Of a stretch of 64,000 nt of DNA, positions 54,115 through 63,693 are shown piece by piece. Under the pieces are notes generated by a model. It saw only the letters and a list, made by a program, of their open reading frames with translations. It was not told the origin of the DNA and ran no database searches. Both the position numbers and the translations under genes were made by a program. Position 1 is the first letter of the stretch, and each line of letters begins with the position of its first letter. This DNA comes from Rhodospirillaceae bacterium (lineage in GTDB: Bacteria > Pseudomonadota > Alphaproteobacteria > Rhodospirillales > UBA2165), in contig PBNV01000057.1 in NCBI GenBank assembly GCA_002723345.1, forward strand, positions 1 to 64,000. The letters are read 5' to 3'.

Positions 54115-55343
54115 CCTTCATCGATTCCCTCACCGCCGCCCTCGTAGCCATCCGTGTGAATGCGCTACGGAGTGTGTTGACGGCCCTTGGCATCATCATC
54201 GGGGTTGCCGCCGTGATCATCATGATTTCCGTAGGCGCCGGGGCGCAGAAGCGAGTGGATGACCTGATCCAGAGCCTGGGCTCCAACCTAGTGATAGTGA
54301 TGCCGGGCACGACCACGTCGTCCGGTGCACGCGGCGCGCGGGGTTCTCGGCCCACCGTGACCGAAGACGACGCCATCGCCATCCAGAACGAAATCCCCAC
54401 GGTCCAGGTTGCCGCTCCCAGCGTTCGCGGCTCCGGACAGATCATTTTCGGTAATCAGAACTGGTCGTCCGTCATCTGGGGTGTAACGCCTGAATACCAG
54501 GAAGCCCGGGGCTGGGAAATTCAGGACGGCCGCTGGTTCAACCAAGCGGAAGTGCGGTCGGCGGCCAAGGTGGCGCTTATCGGCGAGACCGTGGCGGAGA
54601 AGCTGTTCGGCGGCGACGATCCGGTCGGACAGCTCGTCCGGATAAAGCGCGTGCCCTTCACCGTCATTGGCACGTTGGTTCCTAAAGGGGAAACACCTCT
54701 CGGCACGGACATGGACGACACTATCTTTGTGCCCCTGACAACGGCCAAGAAACGCATCATCGGCGGGCGCCGGCTGAGCGGCAAATTGATCGGTGCGCTG
54801 TACGTCAAATCCACCAGCGCCGCCGTGGTGAACGACACCATCCGGGACATGACTAACCTTTTGCGCCAGCGTCACCGCATCCGCCCCGGCCAACCGGATG
54901 ACTTCTTCGTCCGCAACCTGTCCTCCATCCTGGAAGCCCGGGCGAGCTCGTCCCGGGTGATGACACTGCTCTTGGCGGCGGTCGCCTCCGTCTCGCTCCT
55001 GGTTGGCGGTATCGGGATTATGAACATCATGCTCGTCTCTGTCACCGAACGCACTCGCGAGATAGGCCTTCGAATGGCTGTCGGTGCGAAGGGCACAGAC
55101 ATCCTGCTGCAATTCCTCATCGAAGCCGTCACCCTCTCGCTCATCGGCGGCCTCATCGGCATCGCGCTGGGCCTTGGTGGCTCCCTTGCCATCGCCAACC
55201 TTGGCTCCCTCCCCGCCATCATCCAACCCGCGAGCATCGTGCTGGCATTTGGCTTCGCTGCGGCAGTGGGGGTGTTCTTCGGTTTCTATCCGGCCCGGAA
55301 GGCAGCGCGGTTGGATCCGATCGATGCGCTCAGGTACGAGTGA
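54111..55343 (+). CDS. MacB-type FtsX-domain ABC permease
   Basis: A 410-residue membrane protein with the MacB layout: helix 1 (about residues 22-44), a large periplasmic domain, and three C-terminal helices with LLVGGIGIMNIMLVSVTERTREIGLRMAVGA, the FtsX signature. The periplasmic domain would contact the adaptor. It is the last gene of the exporter operon. Substrates may be peptides, macrolides or envelope components. Confidence 0.92.
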   Translation: MTFIDSLTAALVAIRVNALRSVLTALGIIIGVAAVIIMISVGAGAQKRVDDLIQSLGSNLVIVMPGTTTSSGARGARGSRPTVTEDDAIAIQNEIPTVQVAAPSVRGSGQIIFGNQNWSSVIWGVTPEYQEARGWEIQDGRWFNQAEVRSAAKVALIGETVAEKLFGGDDPVGQLVRIKRVPFTVIGTLVPKGETPLGTDMDDTIFVPLTTAKKRIIGGRRLSGKLIGALYVKSTSAAVVNDTIRDMTNLLRQRHRIRPGQPDDFFVRNLSSILEARASSSRVMTLLLAAVASVSLLVGGIGIMNIMLVSVTERTREIGLRMAVGAKGTDILLQFLIEAVTLSLIGGLIGIALGLGGSLAIANLGSLPAIIQPASIVLAFGFAAAVGVFFGFYPARKAARLDPIDALRYE

Positions 55344-55862
55344 CACCACTTTGTCACTGACCGTTAATCCATTCTCCCGCAAAGGAGACGGGGGGCTACC
55401 TCTTGCTGCCAATACCGTTCCCTTGCCAACCGACCGCGTCATGCTCGAGTTGGCCTTCGACGCTCAAGGGTCGCCGCGCAATTTGGGCATGACGCGTTGG
55501 CGAGGAAACAGAAATTCTGGTTCGCCTGATCAGATGGTTCGCCGCTATTCTCGCTCTACGAGAGGGAGGCACCATTCCTATCACGACCCCCAAACCCCCT
55601 CGGCACCCAGACCCTCGATTTCTAGGCCATCGTGTCGCCGAAGATCAGCCCGTCATTCTAGGCTAGCCCGGCGCGCTCTCGGTGGAGGAAATGTCGCTCC
55701 CCACGGACAAATTTTCTAACGTCTGCCGCAAATGGCACGTGGAGCCCTCGAAGGCGGCACAAGAGGTCAAAGAGGCGTTCCAGAAAGCGCTCCGGACTTG
55801 ATTGAACCTTGGTAGGTCAGTAGGTAGGATTATCCCAACTGTTTTAACTAAGGGAGAGCATT
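55344..55862. other. Intergenic region with debris and an inverted repeat
   Basis: No full gene was seen in these 519 nt. A short tail-like reading at the right end (MSLPTDKFSNVCRKWHV, then PSKAAQEVKEAFQKAL, stopping near 55800) looks like a C-terminal fragment cut off by a TAG just upstream. CGCGTCATGC (55435-55444) is the exact inverse of GCATGACGCG (55487-55496). The adhC Shine-Dalgarno GGGAGAG is at the right end. Confidence 0.4.
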
Positions 55863-56969
55863 ATGGACGTACAAGCCGCCGTGGCCTTTGAAGCCGGAAA
55901 ACCCCTTAGCATTGAAACCGTTAAACTTGATGGACCTAGGGAGGGAGAAGTCCTGGTCGAAGTTAAAGCCACCGGAATTTGTCACACGGATGCTTTTACC
56001 CTCGCCGGCGAAGACCCGGAGGGGCTGTTCCCGGCGATCCTGGGTCACGAGGGCGCGGGCGTGGTGGTGGAGATAGGGCCCGGCGTGAAGAGCCTCGCAG
56101 AAGGTGACCACGTAATCCCGCTCTATATCCCGGAATGTGGCGAGTGTAAGTCCTGTAAATCAGGCAAGACAAACCTATGCACCTCTATTCGCGAAACCCA
56201 GGGTCAGGGCGTTATGCCGGACGGTTCCAGCCGTTTCAGTCTCGGAAGAGACAAGCTCTTTCATTACATGGGCACATCGACCTTTGCCAACTACATCGTG
56301 GTCCCGGAGATTGCGCTTGCCAAAGTCCGGGAAGACGCGCCCTTTGATAAGATCTGCTATATCGGTTGCGGTGTGACCACCGGCATCGGCGCGGTCATCA
56401 ACACTGCCAAAGTAACCCCCGGCTCAAACGTCGCCGTGTTCGGCCTAGGTGGCATTGGGCTTAACGTGATCCAGGGCGCGCGCATCGCCGGTGCCGACAA
56501 GATCATCGGCATCGACCTCAATCCGACGAAGGCGGCCATGGCCGAAAAATTTGGCATGACGGACTTCATCGACGCCTCTAAGGAAGAAAAAGTGGTGGAG
56601 GCCGTAATCGAGCTCACGAACGGCGGCGCGGATTACTCCTTCGAGGCCATCGGCAATGTGAACACCATGCGCCAGGCACTTGAGTGCGCACACCGTGGCT
56701 GGGGTGAGAGCATCATCATCGGTGTCGCCGGCGCCGGACAGGAAATTGCCACCCGGCCGTTCCAGCTCGTCACCGGGCGGGTCTGGAAAGGTACTGCCTT
56801 CGGCGGCGCGCGCGGCCGGACCGATGTTCCCAAGATCGTGGATTGGTACATGAACGGCAAGATCAACATCGACGACCTCATCACCCACACGTTGGACCTC
56901 AAGGACATCAACAAGGGCTTCGACCTGATGCATGAGGGCGAGTCGATCCGCAGCGTGGTCGTATACTAA
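55863..56969 (+). CDS. adhC: S-(hydroxymethyl)glutathione dehydrogenase (class III ADH)
   Basis: A 368-residue zinc alcohol dehydrogenase that oxidises S-hydroxymethylglutathione, the formaldehyde adduct. The catalytic zinc region is [27 protein letters not shown], the structural zinc region [15 protein letters not shown], the NAD motif FGLGGIGLN, and [14 protein letters not shown] is typical of class III. GGGAGAG precedes ATG 55863. It forms an operon with S-formylglutathione hydrolase. Confidence 0.96.
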   Translation: MDVQAAVAFEAGKPLSIETVKLDGPREGEVLVEVKATGICHTDAFTLAGEDPEGLFPAILGHEGAGVVVEIGPGVKSLAEGDHVIPLYIPECGECKSCKSGKTNLCTSIRETQGQGVMPDGSSRFSLGRDKLFHYMGTSTFANYIVVPEIALAKVREDAPFDKICYIGCGVTTGIGAVINTAKVTPGSNVAVFGLGGIGLNVIQGARIAGADKIIGIDLNPTKAAMAEKFGMTDFIDASKEEKVVEAVIELTNGGADYSFEAIGNVNTMRQALECAHRGWGESIIIGVAGAGQEIATRPFQLVTGRVWKGTAFGGARGRTDVPKIVDWYMNGKINIDDLITHTLDLKDINKGFDLMHEGESIRSVVVY

Positions 56970-57020
56970 CCGGAGGTCAGTTCCATCGAATCACTCTCTG
57001 AAAACCGGTCCTTTGACGGG

Positions 57021-57812
57021 GTGCAAGGAGTATACAGGCATGCCTCGACGGCGACCGGCACGGACATGACCTTCGCGGTTTACATGCCGCCACAGGCGAA
57101 GGAAGGCAAGGTGCCGTGCCTCTGGTATCTCTCGGGCCTCACCTGCACCTACGAAAACGCCATGACCAAGGCCGGCTCTCAGGCCCATGCAGCGAAGCAC
57201 GGCGTGGCGCTGGTCTTTCCGGATACGTCACCCCGTGGAGACGATGTCCCCGATGACGAGGCCTATGACCTGGGCCAGGGGGCAGGTTTCTATGTGAACG
57301 CCACGGAAGCACCTTGGGCAGAGCATTTCCAGATGGAGACCTATATCGCCAAGGAACTTCAGGAACTGGTGGTGAACGCCTTTCCCGTCGAGGCTGGCTG
57401 CCAAGGCATTTTCGGTCACTCAATGGGAGGCCACGGCGCGATCACGCTGGCTGTCAAATATCCGGACACTTACCGCTCGCTCTCCGCCTTTGCACCTATC
57501 GCCAATCCCACCGGCACCGACTGGGGTCGGAAGCAGCTCACTGCGTATCTGGGAGACAACGAGGAGAATTGGCGGGGCCATGATGCGTCTCTTCGGATTG
57601 CCGAGGGCGATTGGGACCGGGATCTGCTCGTGGACCAGGGGGACGGCGATGAGTTCCTCAGCCTCCTGCAGCCAGAAAAATTGACGGATGCTATTGCGAA
57701 GGCCGGTGTCGACGGCACCGTTCGTCTGCAACCGGGCTACGACCACTCCTACTACTTCGTCTCCACTTTCATCCCCGACCACCTTGCCTGGCACGCGGAG
57801 AAGCTGGGTTAG
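57021..57812 (+). CDS. fghA: S-formylglutathione hydrolase
   Basis: A 263-residue serine esterase that splits S-formylglutathione to formate. The nucleophile is GHSMGGHGA, GLTCTYENAMTKAGSQ and PDTSPRGDDVPDD are FGH signatures, and the triad His is in PGYDHSYYF. GTG 57021 is the first standard start, but homologous residues ESLSENRSFDGVQGVYRH run upstream in the same frame to an ATC at 56985, 8 nt after GGAGG (56972-56976); there is no ATG, GTG or TTG between the TAA at 56967-56969 and 57021. Translation may therefore begin at a non-standard ATC. Formaldehyde oxidation with adhC is its evident role. Confidence 0.94.
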   Translation: MQGVYRHASTATGTDMTFAVYMPPQAKEGKVPCLWYLSGLTCTYENAMTKAGSQAHAAKHGVALVFPDTSPRGDDVPDDEAYDLGQGAGFYVNATEAPWAEHFQMETYIAKELQELVVNAFPVEAGCQGIFGHSMGGHGAITLAVKYPDTYRSLSAFAPIANPTGTDWGRKQLTAYLGDNEENWRGHDASLRIAEGDWDRDLLVDQGDGDEFLSLLQPEKLTDAIAKAGVDGTVRLQPGYDHSYYFVSTFIPDHLAWHAEKLG

Positions 57813-57910
57813 GGCTGTCAAGGTCTCCGTGCGCGTTCGTAAGCATTTCGGAATTGCCACCTCGAAAGCGCATCTGTAGGGTCTGCGGCACTTCAACACG
57901 GGGGAACTCT

Positions 57911-58837
57911 ATGGATTTCGCGGCGTTTGACTGGACCTTGTATTGGTTCATGTTCCCGGTGGCCATTCTGGTGGCGACCTCGGCCATGCTGTCCGGCATC
58001 GGCGGCGCGGCGATCTTTGCGCCAATCTTTTTGATCATCTTTCCGCTTTTGGGCCCGGAGTATCCCCTGGGTAGCCTCGCCGCCGCCATCGGTGTAGCGT
58101 TGTTCACGGAGGTGTTCGGATTTTCGTCGGGCTTTGTTGGCTATTACCGCAAGGGCCTCATTGATTTCAAAAGCGCGATACCCTTTATCGTCGTCGGCGT
58201 GCCCATCGGGATCATCGGAGCGCTTATGCTCAACGCGCTCAGTGAATACGAAGAGGCGCTCCGAGCGGCCTACGGTATTCTCATGCTGGTGCTCTTCTAT
58301 GTGATCATAAAGGTGCATGAGTCCAAGGAGGATATGGCTAAAGCCCAAACTGAATCCGCGTGGAGGGGTACTGAAGAAGACGACACCCGCGAAACCCGAA
58401 CCATCACTGGCCGGGACGGCGCCACCTACACCTACGGGGCTCCCCGGCAAGGCAAGGGCGCGGCGGCCACCGGGTTTGGCGCATTCCTCACAGGCCTCCT
58501 GGGTGTCGGCATCGGCGAGGTGGTCATGCCGCAACTGGTGAAATCCAATAAGGTCCCCATTCCCGTCGCGGCTGCTACGTCTGTCTTCACCGTGATCGTC
58601 GTCGTTGCTTCCGCCTCCTTCACGCAGATCTCCGCCCTCATCGCCCAAGGCGGCGTCAATGCGGTGCCGTGGAATGTGGTAGTCTATACTATCCCCGCAG
58701 TCATCATCGGTGGTCAGATCGGCCCACGGCTCCAGGGCAAGGTCAAGCAACGTACCATGGAAAAAGCCATTGCGTATTTGTTCCTCATGATTGGTACTGC
58801 CATGACGTGGATTGCCGTGCGGAACACGTTTTTTTAA
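57911..58837 (+). CDS. TauE/SafE sulfite/sulfonate-exporter family protein
   Basis: A 308-residue membrane protein with two TauE/SafE repeats. MLSGIGGAAIFAPIFLI and GFGAFLTGLLGVGIGEVVMPQLV are the repeat cores. A hydrophilic stretch of about 50 residues (around 145-195, Glu/Thr/Arg-rich) separates the halves. ATG 57911 with GGGGGAA is preferred over an upstream frame start at 57854. It is 99 nt after fghA and may belong to that operon. It is thought to export sulfite, sulfoacetate or similar anions. Confidence 0.87.
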   Translation: MDFAAFDWTLYWFMFPVAILVATSAMLSGIGGAAIFAPIFLIIFPLLGPEYPLGSLAAAIGVALFTEVFGFSSGFVGYYRKGLIDFKSAIPFIVVGVPIGIIGALMLNALSEYEEALRAAYGILMLVLFYVIIKVHESKEDMAKAQTESAWRGTEEDDTRETRTITGRDGATYTYGAPRQGKGAAATGFGAFLTGLLGVGIGEVVMPQLVKSNKVPIPVAAATSVFTVIVVVASASFTQISALIAQGGVNAVPWNVVVYTIPAVIIGGQIGPRLQGKVKQRTMEKAIAYLFLMIGTAMTWIAVRNTFF

Positions 58838-58940
58838 TTCCGATTTATAAAACAGCGTGACTGTTCTCGAAGGTCAAAATTTGAACTGAGGCTCCCCAAG
58901 CGGCGGAGCAGTGCCCGACGCTTGAGTGAACAAAAGAGAC

Positions 58941-59576
58941 TCACACAATATTAAACTTACTGCACGCGATGGAGCAGTGGCCGTAAGCGTTGTTGAACTC
59001 CAGCTCGACCACTTTGCGGATTTCCTCGTAAACGGGCTTTAGGGCCTCGTTTTTGCCAAAGGCGTTCTCCAGGATCATGTTGGCGAGTTTGCGGCCCAGG
59101 CCACGGTTGATGGGGTCTTCTTTGCTATCCGGGTCATTTGCCATGGGGGTATTAAAGACCTCGTTGTCGGTGAAATCCTTATCCGCCTGGATGGTCTCCG
59201 GGATCAGCTTGAGCGCCGTCGAGATAAAGGCCTTGAGCCTACGCTCCGCGGCCTCGTGGTCCATCTCGTTATAGAACTTCTTCCGCACATGATCGAGCCG
59301 CGGTTGGTCCCGCATGCTGAAGAACATGAGTTCTGCGAGCCCGATTACCCAGGTTATTTTAAACCGCGAGATTTCTTCCGGCGGTAGCGCGTTGAAATCA
59401 AACCCGCCATCCAGCGCCCGGGTGCGGTTGTAGACCCTACTCAACGCCATATCACAGAGGTCATCGAACAGCTCGATCATGCCGTCCACCATGGTTTCCG
59501 CATCCGTGTCGATTCGCCCGCCATAGGTAATGGTATGAATGTCGTGTTTATCAGGGTCTGGGGTCGTCTCAATCAC
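58941..59576 (-). CDS. Conserved hypothetical protein
   Basis: A 211-residue, mostly helical, acidic soluble protein. I do not recognise it. Two cysteines close to the end (YGHCSIACSKFNIV) are the only notable residues; there is no signal peptide or membrane segment. It is transcribed towards the TauE/SafE gene, which is convergent. It stands alone with tRNA-Gly 36 nt upstream in the same direction. Coding bias looks like that of neighbours, supporting a real gene. Confidence 0.6.
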   Translation of the reverse strand: MIETTPDPDKHDIHTITYGGRIDTDAETMVDGMIELFDDLCDMALSRVYNRTRALDGGFDFNALPPEEISRFKITWVIGLAELMFFSMRDQPRLDHVRKKFYNEMDHEAAERRLKAFISTALKLIPETIQADKDFTDNEVFNTPMANDPDSKEDPINRGLGRKLANMILENAFGKNEALKPVYEEIRKVVELEFNNAYGHCSIACSKFNIV

Positions 59577-59612
59577 ACTACTACTCTTCTACATTGGCCG
59601 GCTCAAAATGAT

Positions 59613-59686
59613 TGGAGCGGGCGAAGGGAATCGAACCCTCGTTTAAGGCTTGGGAAGCTTTCGTTCTACCATTGAACTACGCCCGC
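59613..59686 (-). tRNA. tRNA-Gly(CCC)
   Basis: A 74-nt cloverleaf on the minus strand with encoded CCA. The acceptor GCGGGCG pairs with CGCCCGC, the D-arm is TAGTTCAATGGTAGAA, the anticodon loop TTCCCAA (anticodon CCC by position; T33 precedes it) is closed by AAAGC/GCCTT with one A-C mismatch, and the T-arm GAGGGTTCGATTCCCTT is intact. Confidence 0.93.
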
Positions 59687-59870
59687 GCTAATGGGGTTAT
59701 AGCACAAGAGCTCTCTGTTTCGTACCCCTGGTATTTGAAGGTTCCGCATCGGAAGTGTCACGCTTTGCCCTCAATTTGCCTAATTTTTTTCACGCCTATG
59801 CTCCATTTGGCCCGGAGAGCGCCACAGTCTCCCTATAGTGTCTTGCCCGAAATCACCTGAAGAGGAAAAA

Positions 59871-60782
59871 ATGCGACATCTGAAAAATCCCCTGCTGCTG
59901 ATAGCCGTAATGTTACTTTTGTCTGCCTGTGGGGCCACGTTTGATTATGATAGCCTTGCGTCGAAAAAGATCACCGGGACACGCTTTGCGGATCACTTGG
60001 CGCGGGCCTATCGATCTTTTGCACTTTCCGAAGCCCACGACATGAACGATTGGGTCGACGCCGCTCATTTCGGTAAGAAATCGTTTGCTGCCCTAACGCA
60101 GGCGTCCGTATCGCCGGAACATGTCGAAGACTGGTGGATCCGGGGCGATGTGCGTCAGCAATTGATGCAGGAGCGCTTGCGCCTCACGTCTCTTCTCAAA
60201 CTGGAAGTCGTGCGTCAACGCCCCAAGGCCGCTGCAATGGCACAAGCAGGCTTCGACTGCTGGTTAGAGCAGCAGGAGGAGAATTGGCAGCACGATCATA
60301 TTGAAGCCTGTCGGGCCCAGTATTTTACTGCAATCGCGCAACTTGAGCGGCAGCTTAGGCTCACCCGAGCCAATCCGGAGGCGGTTCAAGCGATGCCAGT
60401 GATGCAGACCGGTGTGCCGGTTCCCCGCCGGCGGGCAATTCGTGAGGTCACTCTTTACTTCGATTTTGATAGCGCGCGAATTTCCAGGTCGGAAAATCAA
60501 AAAATCTCGAAAATTATTGAGATGTGGGAGCAAGGGTTACCAGTCACAATTGTGGTTATTGGGCATGCCGACCGAGCTGGACCGGCCTATTATAATGAAA
60601 CGCTGTCAGAACTGCGAGCAGAGGCTGTCCGCAGGGAGCTGATCGAAGCTGGTGTGCCGGTTCAATTGATAACGGCGGTCTCACATGGAGAGCGGCGACC
60701 CTTGGTCGAGACAAGAAACGGCGTGCGTGAACGCCTCAACCGGCGGGCTACAATCACTCTTGGTCACCTGAAATCACTCTGA
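59871..60782 (+). CDS. OmpA-family lipoprotein
   Basis: A 303-residue protein. The signal peptide ends in a lipobox (LLLSAC), the middle is helical, and the C-terminal OmpA domain (about residues 185-303) has VTLYFDFDSARIS, VVIGHADRAGPAYYNETLSELRA and VSHGERRPLV..RLNRRATI, the peptidoglycan-binding Asp/Arg pattern. ATG 59871 with GAGGAAAAA is preferred over the upstream frame start at 59838. It links the outer membrane to peptidoglycan. Confidence 0.88.
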   Translation: MRHLKNPLLLIAVMLLLSACGATFDYDSLASKKITGTRFADHLARAYRSFALSEAHDMNDWVDAAHFGKKSFAALTQASVSPEHVEDWWIRGDVRQQLMQERLRLTSLLKLEVVRQRPKAAAMAQAGFDCWLEQQEENWQHDHIEACRAQYFTAIAQLERQLRLTRANPEAVQAMPVMQTGVPVPRRRAIREVTLYFDFDSARISRSENQKISKIIEMWEQGLPVTIVVIGHADRAGPAYYNETLSELRAEAVRRELIEAGVPVQLITAVSHGERRPLVETRNGVRERLNRRATITLGHLKSL

Positions 60783-60911
60783 TTAATCGCGTTGCCATGG
60801 GTTGGAGGGTTTTGCACCCGCGCAGGCAGAACTTAGTTAATTTTGAGTTCTCCAATCTTGATTTTGATGGTAGGTTACAAAACTTTCCATAACTGGGAGC
60901 ATTCCCGCTTT

Positions 60912-61304
60912 ATGTATTCTGAGATCACGCAAGAAATTAAGATTTCCGTTGACACGACCTTTGTAGAGGAACAATCGGAACCGGACGATTTCCACTTCGT
61001 TTGGGCCTACCACATCCGTATCGAAAACGGGGGTGGAGAGACTGTTCAGCTGCTCCGCCGGCATTGGCATATCACGGACTCCCATGGCCGGGTTCACGAG
61101 GTCCGAGGCGACGGTGTGGTTGGCGAGCAACCAGTCCTGGAACCGGGAGATTCCTTTGAATATACGAGTGGTACGCCCCTTTCGACGCCGTCGGGATTTA
61201 TGGTCGGTTCCTACCAAATGGTGACAGGAGAAGGAGACCATTTCAGCGTGCCGATTCCCGCTTTTTCGTTGGACTCACCCCATGATATCAGCCTAGTCAA
61301 TTAA
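60912..61304 (+). CDS. apaG: ApaG protein
   Basis: A 130-residue protein of the ApaG/DUF525 family with an immunoglobulin-like fold. IKISVDTTFVEEQSEPDDFHFVWAYHIRIEN, WHITDSHGRVHEVRGDGVVGEQP, LEPGDSFEYTSG and GFMVGSYQM are the conserved blocks. ATG 60912 gives the family length; the frame is open to 60843. In other bacteria it lies with apaH or ksgA and is linked to Co/Mg resistance; here it is alone. Confidence 0.93.
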   Translation: MYSEITQEIKISVDTTFVEEQSEPDDFHFVWAYHIRIENGGGETVQLLRRHWHITDSHGRVHEVRGDGVVGEQPVLEPGDSFEYTSGTPLSTPSGFMVGSYQMVTGEGDHFSVPIPAFSLDSPHDISLVN

Positions 61305-61503
61305 CGAGGCTACTCAGGTGTGATTTCTTTGGGACGGAAGTGCCTGATCCTATTGAGCAATTAGTGAGCTAACATGGACTCATAAATATAGATTTGGCAC
61401 TGGCGTTATTGAGAATTCAGACTATGTTTTGGTTAACGGGGATTGTAGCGCGACCAAAGGTAACGGTGCGACCTGATAACGTCTTTTTGGAAGGAAGCGC
61501 AGC

Positions 61504-62127
61504 GTGGATACCGTAACAACCGATATGGATAACCCTAAAGTTGAACGGCCCAGCCGAGATGAGGCCGAAGAGGCGGTCAGAACTCTCATTAGGTGGGCAG
61601 GAGACAATCCCAATAGAGAAGGTCTTGTTGGTACTCCGGCCCGAGTAGCGAAGGCCTATGAAGAGTTTTTTGCCGGTTACAAAGAGGACCCTGCGGCCAT
61701 TCTCGGGGCAACATTTGAGGAAACTGGCGACTATGACGATGTGGTGGTGTTGAGAGATATCCGACTCGAGTCTCATTGTGAACATCATATAGTGCCCATT
61801 ATTGGAAAGGTACATGTCGGTTACCTACCCAACGGCCGCGTAGTGGGTATTTCAAAAATTGCGCGACTGGTCGAAGTATATGCGAAACGCATGCAAATAC
61901 AGGAAACTTTAACGACGCAAATCGCGGATACTATCGCAGATGTTCTGGATCCGCATGGCGTTGCTGTCGTTATTGAAGCAGCGCATCAGTGCATGACGAC
62001 ACGGGGGATCCGAAAGCCGGGAGTTAGTATGGTTACCAGCCGGATGCTCGGTGTGTTCAGGGAAGATGCTAACACCCGTAGAGAGTTTCTATCTATGATT
62101 GGAAATCCCAGTACACACAACGGATAA
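61504..62127 (+). CDS. folE: GTP cyclohydrolase I
   Basis: A 207-residue enzyme for the first step of tetrahydrofolate (and pterin) synthesis. Zinc ligands are CEHH (SHCEHHIVP) and the Cys in [35 protein letters not shown] is the substrate-binding helix. GTG 61504 has AAGGAA 8 nt upstream. The N-terminal 20 residues are variable. It lies before trkH and shares no operon with other folate genes. Confidence 0.95.
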   Translation: MDTVTTDMDNPKVERPSRDEAEEAVRTLIRWAGDNPNREGLVGTPARVAKAYEEFFAGYKEDPAAILGATFEETGDYDDVVVLRDIRLESHCEHHIVPIIGKVHVGYLPNGRVVGISKIARLVEVYAKRMQIQETLTTQIADTIADVLDPHGVAVVIEAAHQCMTTRGIRKPGVSMVTSRMLGVFREDANTRREFLSMIGNPSTHNG

Positions 62128-62225
62128 CGCACGCAATTTGGAGCTGCTGTACTTAAACGGTTGGAGAGTCCTGGCTTGAAACCGGCTTTCCCAAGGCCCT
62201 CTTTCTCTGCTAGCCTTTTTATGCT

Positions 62226-63674
62226 GTGTTAGATTTCAGACCCATACTCTTAGTGCTCGGCCTACTTTTGTCGACACTCGCAATTGTGATGATGCTTCCT
62301 GGCGCGGTGGATCTCGTCGCGGGCAATCCTGATTGGCAAATCTTTGCTGTCTCTGGTGCTATGACACTGTTCATTGGTGTCTCTCTTACTCTGACAAGCC
62401 GAACCGGGCGAATTAAATTAAATGTACGGCAGGCTTTTGTCCTTACCAGCCTCAGTTGGATAGTGTTGACGGTTTTCGCTGCGTTACCTTTTGCCTTCTC
62501 CCAATTGGATATGAGCCCTACCGATGCGTTTTTTGAAGCCATGTCCGGCATCACCACTACTGGGGCGACAGTTATTGTCAATTTGGACGAGGCCCCACAC
62601 GGGCTATTGTTATGGCGAGCACTCCTGCAATGGCTGGGAGGAATAGGGATTATTGTCATGGCGCTGGCTGTGCTGCCCTTGCTGCGGGTTGGGGGGATGC
62701 AATTATTCCGTATGGAGTCCTCCGATCAGTCAGAAAAGGCGATGCCGCGTGCGGCGCAGGTTGCAGCGGCCATCGGGATCATTTACCTGTTTCTCACCGT
62801 GATCTGCGCCGGTGCTCTGTGGTTTGCAGGTCTGAGTGGCTTTGACGCCATCACCCACTCCATGACCACTATAGCAACCGGCGGGTTCTCAACCCATGAC
62901 GCTTCTATTGCTCATTTTAATAATGTAACCGTAGATATTATCGTTACCCTTGGCATGTTCATGGGCAGCTTACCTTTTCTTCTTTATCTCTCTGCAGTTA
63001 GGGGCAGTCCCGGTTCCCTTTTCCGGGACAGCCAGGTCCAGTGGTTCGTTACCGTCTTGGCGGTAGTGATTATTCTGGTAGCGGGGTGGCTCTGGATCGA
63101 TATCGGCTTGTCTCCTTTGCGGGCGATTCAGCTTTCGTCCTTCAACGTCGTCTCGATAATGACAGGAACGGGTTATGCAACAGCCGGCTTTGACACCTGG
63201 GGCAGCTTAGCTGTACCTGTTTTCTTTTTCATCATGTTCATTGGTGGTTGCGCGGGCTCGACCACGTGCGGCATCAAGGTTTTCAGGTTTCAAGTCTTAT
63301 ACGCTGCGGCAAAAGCGCAGTTTGGGAATCTGGCCCAACCCAATGGAGTTTTCATTCCGTATTACAACCGCAACCCAATTCCCGACGACGTTATAAAGTC
63401 CGTTCTCAGTTTTTTCTTTGTTTTTGGCGTCACCTTTGCGGTCCTGGCAATGGGCTTGGCCTTGTTAGGCCTTGACTTCTTGACCAGTATCTCTGGTGCA
63501 GCGTCGGCTATTGCTAATGTCGGTCCAGGCTTAGGCCCGATAATCGGACCTGAAGGAAACTACGTTTCTCTGCCTGACGCCGCGAAATGGCTTTTATCTG
63601 CCGGCATGTTGCTCGGCCGCCTGGAGCTATTTACAGTGATGGTCTTGTTCACGCGTGCCTTTTGGCGGGCCTAG
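62226..63674 (+). CDS. trkH: TrkH-family potassium uptake protein
   Basis: A 482-residue membrane subunit of a Trk/Ktr-type potassium system. The four selectivity-filter-like loops are seen as SGITTTGATV, TTIATGGFSTHD, VSIMTGTGYATAGFD and SAIANVGPGLGP. GTG 62226 begins MLDFRPILLVLG. A TrkA partner is not in the window. The argE gene follows after 19 nt. Confidence 0.95.
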   Translation: MLDFRPILLVLGLLLSTLAIVMMLPGAVDLVAGNPDWQIFAVSGAMTLFIGVSLTLTSRTGRIKLNVRQAFVLTSLSWIVLTVFAALPFAFSQLDMSPTDAFFEAMSGITTTGATVIVNLDEAPHGLLLWRALLQWLGGIGIIVMALAVLPLLRVGGMQLFRMESSDQSEKAMPRAAQVAAAIGIIYLFLTVICAGALWFAGLSGFDAITHSMTTIATGGFSTHDASIAHFNNVTVDIIVTLGMFMGSLPFLLYLSAVRGSPGSLFRDSQVQWFVTVLAVVIILVAGWLWIDIGLSPLRAIQLSSFNVVSIMTGTGYATAGFDTWGSLAVPVFFFIMFIGGCAGSTTCGIKVFRFQVLYAAAKAQFGNLAQPNGVFIPYYNRNPIPDDVIKSVLSFFFVFGVTFAVLAMGLALLGLDFLTSISGAASAIANVGPGLGPIIGPEGNYVSLPDAAKWLLSAGMLLGRLELFTVMVLFTRAFWRA

Positions 63675-63693
63675 AGGAAGAGAGTTCACCAGC

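Noticed and set aside
54288..55442. 384-codon minus-strand open frame opposite the MacB-type permease
   Set aside because: It is antisense to a well-supported FtsX-family gene in a GC-rich stretch, where long shadow frames are common; no motif or start signal was seen.
57893..58750. 285-codon minus-strand open frame opposite TauE/SafE
   Set aside because: The composition (many His, Asp, Gly) is that of an antisense shadow, and the plus-strand gene has clear repeats and a Shine-Dalgarno.
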